Positions 57,516-64,000 of a stretch of 64,000 nt of DNA are shown piece by piece; position 1 is the stretch's first letter, and the number at the start of each line of letters is the position of its first letter. The notes beneath the pieces are model-generated. The model saw only the letters and a list, made by a program, of their open reading frames with translations. It had not been told where the DNA came from and made no database searches. Made by a program: the position numbers and the translations under genes. The DNA is from Cercis canadensis. Lineage: Eukaryota > Streptophyta > Magnoliopsida > Fabales > Fabaceae. The stretch lies in assembly GCA_003255065.1 (NCBI GenBank), contig QAOA01005617.1, positions 62,001 through 126,000 of the forward strand, written 5' to 3'.

Positions 57516-58217
57516 GCTGAAAAAAAGATTCTATTTCCTAAGACATGAACTAGGAATATTAAATTTGTCTTGATGGATCATAAATTTTGTTTTGCATTCT
57601 GTTTGTACCTATGCATTTCATTTTTTTTAAATTTTTTTTCCTAAGGCTAGTTAATGCTCAATACAACTTGGTATGCTTCTATAATTTTTGGCAAAGAGAT
57701 CTAAAATTTTTTGAGAATTTTTTTCACCCACTATTCTTGTTGAACCTTTTAATTTTAGGGCTGCCAAATTTTTTAAAGAAATCTAATTTCTGTCTAGGCC
57801 TTTTATTTTAAAGGGCCACAACAATTCTTTTGGGTAATTTTTGTTGGGACTGATTCATTAAAAGCCTTCTTTTTTTCTTAAATGGGCTGGTGTCATTGTT
57901 TACTCTGGGATTCCATCTTTGGCCCGTGTTTTTCTGGCCTTTGGCCAAAACTCACGTTTAATCCCACCGCCCTTTTTAGTAAAACTCCCCGTTTCACCAT
58001 TATGTCTTCTCGGCTTCCTTTTTCTCTTTTGTTTTCGAATTCTTACCCCTAAACTATTCATCTTCAACTCCCATGTTTCTCTATTATTCCTAAAAATCCT
58101 CTGCACGTTCCCTCCTCTATCACTGTGATTGCCATTCCTTAAGCTCAACTGCCATTTCATTCAGCAAGACCATCAACATTTAGAGACATGGACAGAAGAC
58201 GCGCAAGTTAAAGATTG
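57516..58217 (+). other. Spacer after copia pol
   Basis: Phe/Leu-rich T-rich DNA between pol and the extra 3' frame. No conserved domain was recognised. Confidence 0.45.
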
Positions 58218-58308
58218 ATGGCCAAATCCAAAGGAAAAGCTCGGGCAAGACCTTCTCGTGTAGAACCTATTGAGGTTTCGGGATTTGATAATCACACTTT
58301 TTATACAG
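58218..58308 (+). pseudogene. Start of the extra 3' (env-like) frame of the SIRE-like copia
   Basis: A frame starting with a basic 'MAKSKGKARARPSRVE' segment at the position where SIRE/Maximus elements carry an envelope-like ORF. It is cut after about 30 codons by the Athila-like LTR. Only the start is present, so the call rests mainly on position. Confidence 0.35.
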
Positions 58309-60001
58309 TAATTAACCCTCATATTTAGTCTCTTAAACCTATTTTGGGCCTATTTGATTGGGCTTGTGCCGCATTTCATTTGTTGGTTTCCAATTAGGCT
58401 TAATTGTGTTTTTCAACATTACTGAGAACTTTACACTGTCTCTGTATTTTAAGCATAACTTGAGTTCTAGACATCTGCAAATTTTGAATCTTACCTTTTA
58501 AGAAATCTTAAAGAATTCTCTACAACTTTAATTCAGAGCTCAAAGGCTAATTCGGACTTCAAGTGGGTCATTTTTAGCTTGGAAGTCAGTCCAGAGATGC
58601 TGTCACTGGGTCCTGACCCCGGTTAAGAGATTGAGCCATAACTTGGGTTGTGGGTGTCTTCTGGACCTAAACTTAGTTCCATTGGAAAGCTAAGATGTAA
58701 GGATTCAACTCTCATTCAGAAAACTTTGCCAAACTATGATGTTTTTATGGTGCAATTTCCCTTTGAAGTCAACTGACCAGTCCAGAAAGCTGTTGAGACC
58801 TAATTGGGCCTAACTCCATCAATCCATGCCCAATTAGGCCCAAACCAGGGCCCATTTGAAGCTAAGGTCCAGAGGATTAAACCTAACCTAGGGGTAATCT
58901 GGGTGTGCATTCAATTTGAAGGGTTTATAATTAGGTAAAGGATGCAGCATTTTTAGCATTCTAGGCTAAACAACTTTTAGACATTTTTCTTTGCCTCTTT
59001 TGTTCATTGTGGAGACTCATTGATTTATGGCTTTCTTTCTCCATTGGAGCTTAGATTTGATGACCATGGAAGAGTAGAACCTTTGTAACCAAGCTAGATT
59101 TCTCATGGAATTCGGTTTAATTTTGAGATTATGTACTTAATTGAATTAAGTTTAATGCAATTGTGTTCATCTTTGGATTTCTGCCTTGTCTTGATTTTTA
59201 TATGGATTATGGAGATTTCTATTGTTTTTATGAATGTTGAGGTGTGAAATACAATTTAGATTGGTTGGTCTTTAATTCTGTTGCATGAATCCATTGAACG
59301 TTTGCTAATTGAAGTTCGGTTTTAGGTTAAACAACTCATTACTAATTCTGTGTGATTATAAAGATTAGTGATGCATGTGGTTAAATCGGATTCTGAATGA
59401 TAATTCAGTAGGAACACTTAGTCATAATTAGAGATTTCAGTTGTGACTAAATTCAATTAGCAGTACTGCATTAAGACTCGATTAACCATGTTCAATCTAG
59501 GATGAATGAAACCGGTTCTTGATGGATGTTTAGCTAGATTGCGTTTTTATTAATAGATGTAATCCTTGTTTAATTCTGCAATTTAATATTTGACAATATA
59601 TTCTACGATTTAAAATCCCCTGTTAGTAAACTTGAGGTTGTTAATTAGTCATTGCATTCCTTGAATTGATTGCTTTGTTAAATTTTGATTACTTTATGTC
59701 CATTACTTTTTGTCGATTACTTTCTATCATTTACTTTCAGTTGATTACTTTCTATCAATTACTTTCTGTCGTTTACTTTCTGTCGATTACTTTATGTTGA
59801 TTACTTTCTGTCATTTACTTTCTGTTGATTATTTTTTGTTGATTACTTCTGTAAATCAAACCCCCTGTTAATTAAACTCCCTAATCTGATTCCCTAATTA
59901 GAGTGGTTCAATGGTTCGACTCGGTGTTACCTTATGTTGCAAGTAGCTTTGGTAAACTAGATATAAATTGATTTAATTTGATTAGCCTTGGCAACTCATC
60001 A
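58309..60001 (+). repeat. 5' LTR of the Athila-like element
   Basis: About 1.7 kb. The left border is approximate (around 'taattaaccctcatattt'); the right border is just before the primer site (..GGCAACTCATCA). No second copy is in the window. Confidence 0.55.
59685..59848 (+). repeat. Short tandem array, ~14-15-bp unit
   Basis: About eleven copies of the type GATTACTTTCTGTC or ATTTACTTTCTGTT inside the Athila-like LTR. Confidence 0.8.
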
Positions 60002-60005
60002 AATT

Positions 60006-60023
60006 TTGGCGCCGTTGTCGGGG
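60006..60023 (+). promoter_or_regulatory. Primer-binding site of the Athila-like element
   Basis: TGGCGCCGTTGTCGGGGA, the form known from Athila-related gypsy elements (elongator tRNA primer), a few bases after the LTR end. Confidence 0.75.
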
Positions 60024-60459
60024 ACTATTCTAGTTTTGATCAATTTGATTAGGAGTATAATTGACTGACTGTTAACGTTTTCATTAACCCTTCATTAACC
60101 CTTTTCGTTGATTTTTTATTTGATTTTTGAGTTCCATTTTCATCTAGCTTTCATTCTGTGGTGGTCTCATATTTTTTAAAAATGTTTAGATACTTCAACT
60201 AGCCCTATTTTGGTGTATTTTTTCCTCTGTTTAGTGCTTTTTGTGTGTTTTGGTTTTAGTCCATTTCTGTCACTTTTGTGTACCTTTGTGCATGGTGCAT
60301 GACTAGGTCCTCCTGCAGTGATTTGTGTGATTTGGATTCAAAAATTGATAGTCTTATTGCTAATTTTGTTGATAGTTTGCTGCTAGTCCTATTCATAATC
60401 CTGCTGTTGATAATCCTGTTGAAAGTCTTATTGATAGTCTTATTAATTCTGTTATTAAT

Positions 60460-61560
60460 ATGGCTGACAATAACATGCATGCTAGAACTCTTAAGGAATT
60501 GGCTACCCCTGATATTGCTTATCAACCTTTAGGGATTCAATATCTTGAACTTGATACTGCTTTTGAACTAAAATCTGGATTGATACACTTGCTTCCAAAG
60601 TTCCATGGCCTTGTAGGTGAAGATCCCCATAAGCATCTAAAACAATTCCATGTGATTTGTTTAACAATAAAGCCACAAGGGATTGCTGAGGAGCACATCA
60701 AATTAAGAGCATTTCCTTTCTCCCTTGCGGATGCAGCCAAGGATTGACTCTATTACCTTTCATAAGGTTCAGTGAGGAATTGGAATGATATGAAAAGGCT
60801 ATTCCTTGAGAAGTTTTTCCCTGCCTCTAGGACTATTGTAATTAGAAAAGACATGTGTGGCATAAGGCAACTGCCAAGAGAGACCTTGCATGAATATTGG
60901 GAAAGATTCAAGAAGTTGTGCTCAAGCTGCCCTCACCATCAGATTAGTGACCAGCTTTTGATTCAATACTTCTATGAGGGTTTATCACTTATGGAGAGGA
61001 GTATGATTGATGCTGCCAGTAGAGGAGCATTGGTAGATAAAACATCGGCTGCACCAGGAGTCAATGAGCTTGTTGCATCACCTGCTGACCAACAGAGGAT
61101 GGAGCATAGGCTTGATGAGTTAACCTCATTGGTGAGGTAGTTAGCCATGGGCCAACATCAAGAACCAGCCCTACCACCAATGTAGCCAGTGCAACCAATT
61201 CGACTTTGTGGCATTTGTGCTTGTTCCTCCCATCTTACTGATGCTTGTCCTACGCTTCAAGAAGATGTTTTTAACCAAACAGCAGCTGCAGCCAATGTTT
61301 TTCCCAACAAGCCTCAATACTCTCAATTTCAGTACTACCAGCCCCATCAACAAAGATATGACCATTTTTTTACCACACATAACCTTGGCTAGAGAGACCA
61401 TCCAAACTTGAGATATGGCAACATGCAGCCACAACAACAACATAATTCCCAGCCATACCAATCATACCAAGGCCACCAGGATTCTAGAATAGACAACAAC
61501 CATTCCAACCTGCCAAGGAGCAAGCTACCACTTCTAGCCAATCCGCACCTACCCTAGAAG
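60460..61560 (+). pseudogene. Athila-like gag
   Basis: Two main frames. 'LIHLLPKFHGLVGEDPHKHL', 'IKLRAFPFSLADAAKD', then, after a stop at 60745, 'WNDMKRLFLEKFFPASRT', 'ETLHEYWERFKKLCSSCPHH' and 'LIQYFYEGL', the retrotransposon gag domain. A zinc knuckle 'CGICACSSHLTDAC' (CX2CX4HX4C) follows at 61204-61245. Gag packages the element RNA. Stops at 60745, 61138 and 61390 and later break it. Confidence 0.8.
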
Positions 61561-61628
61561 AGCTCATGAAGCAGTTAGTAGCCAATAACCTCCAATTCTA
61601 GCAGAGCACTAGAGCTACCATACAAAAT

Positions 61629-63320
61629 TTGGAGACTCAAATTGGCCAACTAGCTTCATCAATTAGTCAACTGCAATCTCAAGGTTCTAGCCAACCTCCA
61701 TCACAAACCATTCCCAATCCCAAAGGGAACGTGAGTGCAATCATTCTTAGGAGTGGCAAGGCAATTCTTGACCCTGCATCTACAGCTACACATTTCAGCA
61801 GTAGTCAGAGTGAACCGAGTCTGCCAGTTAAACTTGTTGTTGACCCTAGCTATTCCAACCAGAGTCCTACCCCAGAGATGGCACAACAACATAAGACTAC
61901 TCTTTCTGTGCCTCTGCCCTTCCCAGAAAGAGCCCTTCAATCCAAAAAATTGGATGAGGCAGAGAAAGAGAGAGAGCTTTTGGACACCTTTAGAAGAGTT
62001 GAAATCAACACCCCACTGTTAGAGACAATCAAGCATATTCCAAAATATGCAAAGTTTTTGAAGGAGTTGTGCACTCATAAGAGGAGGCTAAAGGGCAATG
62101 AACAAGTCAGTATGGGCCAGAATGTTTCTACCCTCATTCAACCTATGCTTTAGAAGTGCCAAGATCTTAAGACTTTTACTATACCTTGTGTCATTGGAAA
62201 ATGCACATTTGAGGATGATATGTTGGACCTTGGAGCTTCTATCAATGTCTTGCCAAAGTCAGTGTTTCAGTCACTTGGACTCAGACCTTTGCAACCAATA
62301 GGAGTAGTGATTCAATTGGCTAATAGAAGTAATGCCTACCTTGCCGGACTCATTGATTCTAGACATGGAGGGAGAGCCAACAAGCAGCAGGACTCCAATC
62401 ATTCTTGGGAGACCTTTCCTCAAGACTACCATAACCAAGATAGATGTGCATTCAAGAACCCTTTCCATGGAGGTTGGTGATAGTATTGTTCAGTTTAATA
62501 TCTTTGATGCCATAAGATATTCCATGGAAAATCATTCTCTTTACTGCATTGATATTATTGATGAGCTAGTCGATGAGGTTTATGATAGTTTTCTCTCTGA
62601 ATTTCCTAACTTGCTATTTTTGGATGATTCTATGTGCTGTAATTGTGATGGTGATTCTTCTTACTCTGAAATTGCTGCATTCTTAGAGAGTGATGATTTT
62701 GTCAACAAGGTTGTAGTAGTAGTTGATGATCTTGCAGTGGTAGCTGATGTTGTGCATGCCGAGATTTGTGCAATAGAGGTAGCAGCCACGACTTTACTTC
62801 CTTCCATTGAGCAGCCACCCAAACTGAAGCTTAAACCCTTCCTTGAGCATTTGACATATGCATTCTTAGAGGAGAATGAGCAGCTGCCAATCATCATTGC
62901 CAAGAATCTTACACTTGACCAAGAAGAAAAATTGTTGCATATTCTGAGACAGAACAAGAAGGCAATTGGGTGGACACTTGTAGATATACCTGGCATTAGT
63001 CCTTCTACTTGCATCCACAGAATTTTGCTTGAAAAAGATGCTAAATCAATGAGGCAGCCACAAAGATGACTCAACCCCCTGATTCTCGATGTGGTTAAAA
63101 CGGAAATAACCAAGCTTATTCAAGCTGGTATTATCTATCCAATCTCAGACAACAAATGGGTGAGTTTAGTGCAAGTTGTTCCAAGGAAGTTAGGAGTGAC
63201 AGCGGTGAAGAACTAGCATGATGAGCTCATTCTCACTCGAGTTCAGAATAGCTGAAGGGTCTATATCGATTACAGAAGGCTAAATCAGGCCACTCGTAAG
63301 GACCATTATGTTAAACTCAG
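61629..63320 (+). pseudogene. Athila-like gag end, protease and RT start
   Basis: 'METQIGQLASSISQLQSQGS' and 'NVSAIILRSGKA' are the usual gag-protease linker. Protease is 'MLDLGASINVLPKSVFQSLG' (62218) and, after a frameshift near 62340, 'IILGRPFLKTTITKIDVHS'. The RT approach is 'HILRQNKKAIGWTLVDIPGI', then, past a stop at 63067, 'RVYIDYRRLNQATRKDHY'. It ends at about 63320 where the copia LTR begins. RT catalytic and later domains are absent here. Confidence 0.8.
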
Positions 63321-63325
63321 AAAAG
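63321..63325. repeat. Candidate target site of the terminal copia
   Basis: aaaag directly left of the copia LTR. The matching copy would be beyond the window, so the duplication is unproven. Confidence 0.3.
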
Positions 63326-63549
63326 TGTAAGCCAGAAAATTGTCCTCTCTTCCTAGAGAATTCTCATATAAATAGTGTTTAATACAAGTTGAATTTCAGT
63401 CCTGTAAATTAGCTAAACTGCCATATGTGTAACCTACAACTGGGCTATCCTAATTAAGGAAGAATTTACAAATCTACAGTTACAAAACTACAATTGTACA
63501 ATTAATGCTAGCTTTTAAATGACCAGTAAATTGCTAATTTCCGTTGACA
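63326..63549 (-). repeat. 3' LTR of the terminal copia
   Basis: 224 bp, TGTCAACGGAAATT to TTCTGGCTTACA on the minus strand, with the polypurine tract adjacent. Confidence 0.75.
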
Positions 63550-63596
63550 TCCCCCTCAAATTGATGCTAGTAAGTCTAAAACCATAAATTTGCTAA

Positions 63597-64000
63597 CTAG
63601 GAAATTATGGCATTAAGTGTTAAGGATTTGGTAAAGATGTCAGCAGTCTGTTCAGATGTAGGGACATATGGTAGAGTGATAACTCTTCGGTCGTAGGCTC
63701 CCCGGATAAAGTGACAATCAACCTCTATGCCCTTGGTTTGTTCATGGAAAATGGGATTCGCTGCAATTTGGATAGCACTTGTGTTGTTAGCATGTAATGG
63801 AGTTGGTTTGGCTTGGGAGAAACCAAGTTCTTTTAGAAGACCCCGTAACCAAATTATCTCAGAACATGCAGTGGACATGGCACGATACTCTACTTTAGTG
63901 GATGATTTAGAGACTGAGGCTTGTTTCTTGCATTTCCAAGAGAGCGGAGCATTACCTAGAAACGTACACTAGCCGGTAGTAGATTTCCTTGTGTCTGGAC
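63597..64000 (-). pseudogene. Copia RNase H domain, 3' end of pol
   Basis: Open frame 63878-63597 carries 'ACSEIIWLRGLLKELGFSQ', 'PLHANNTSAIQIAANPIFHE' and 'QTADIFTKSL', the end of a copia RNase H. Upstream to the window edge 'LSWKCKKQASVSKSSTKVEY' can be read with one stop at the usual Trp/Cys position of the 'STTG.C.FLG' motif. The histidine-bearing 'DCHFIRGAYD' segment lies where the family has 'DCHFIR'. Confidence 0.75.

Larger units (their letters stand above)
51533..58308 (+). mobile_element. SIRE/Maximus-like copia element, 3'-interrupted
   Basis: Order: LTR starting TGTTAGCCCCGC, initiator-Met primer site, gag with zinc knuckle, protease, integrase, RT and RNase H, then a spacer and the start of an additional 3' frame, as in SIRE-type copia elements. 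It is cut near 58308 by an Athila-like LTR, and the 3' LTR is not in the window. Numerous stops throughout. Confidence 0.75.
58309..63325 (+). mobile_element. Athila-like Ty3-gypsy element, interrupted
   Basis: Long 5' LTR, a TGGCGCCGTTGTCGGGGA primer site, gag with zinc knuckle, protease and the start of RT. At 63325 it is cut by a minus-strand copia LTR. Stops and frameshifts throughout. The rest lies outside the window, beyond the copia. Confidence 0.75.
63326..64000 (-). mobile_element. Copia element, 3' part, continuing past the window
   Basis: Minus-strand element: RNase H at the right, then a polypurine tract (AATTTGAGGGGGA on the minus strand, 63562-63550), then a 224-bp 3' LTR to 63326. 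It is inserted in the Athila-like RT. Confidence 0.8.

Overview
This looks like nuclear DNA of a dicot plant. The evidence is spliceosomal GT-AG introns, plant-type gene families (FAR1-like, pectin methylesterase inhibitor, ULP1-like protease, plant PTEN2) and a very dense load of plant retrotransposons (L1-type LINE, Ty1-copia, Ty3-gypsy) and CACTA DNA transposons. No rRNA or tRNA gene, CRISPR array or prokaryotic operon is visible. Four ambiguous-base sites (11915, 18454, 23291-23293, 50908) show that this is assembled sequence; three of them lie in or beside homopolymers.

Region 1 (1-18064) is gene-like, low-copy DNA. It holds a PPR fragment (1342-1575, -), a single RAD52-like exon (2081-2172, +), an apparently intact five-exon gene for a basic coiled-coil protein of unknown function (2663-4757, -), a single-exon gene pairing an RNase H1-type hybrid-binding (viroplasmin) domain with a C-terminal membrane anchor (10025-10495, -), an eleven-exon ULP1-like cysteine protease gene with all catalytic residues but one in-frame stop (12147-14693, +), a truncated PMEI gene (16511-16858, +) and the 3' end of a FAR1/FHY3-type gene (17381-18064, -).

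Region 2 (18065-21651) is a 3.6-kb CACTA-type transposon sitting in the FAR1-like gene. It carries seven recognisable exons of a plant PTEN2 phosphatase gene on the minus strand. The exons with the catalytic P-loop are missing. This captured-gene cargo is the most striking item in the window.

Region 3 (22721-28480) is a near full-length LINE on the minus strand bounded by a 16-bp target-site duplication. Region 4 (28908-34404) is a second CACTA element carrying a TNPD N-terminal exon, split by a 3.3-kb solo LTR and a tiny 5'-truncated LINE with a 19-bp duplication.

Region 5 (34405-51532) is a deep nest. A decayed Tat-type gypsy gag-pol (-) is interrupted by a Tat-type LTR element (37021-51297, +). 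That is interrupted by a copia element (37927-45239) whose left end is an inverted LTR tail. The copia is in turn interrupted by an internally deleted gypsy element (38871-42999). Region 6 (51533-64000) is a SIRE-like copia interrupted by an Athila-like gypsy, itself interrupted by another copia (minus strand) that runs off the window. Nearly all element proteins carry stops or frameshifts, so they are fossils. Insertion order can be read from the nesting and duplications.
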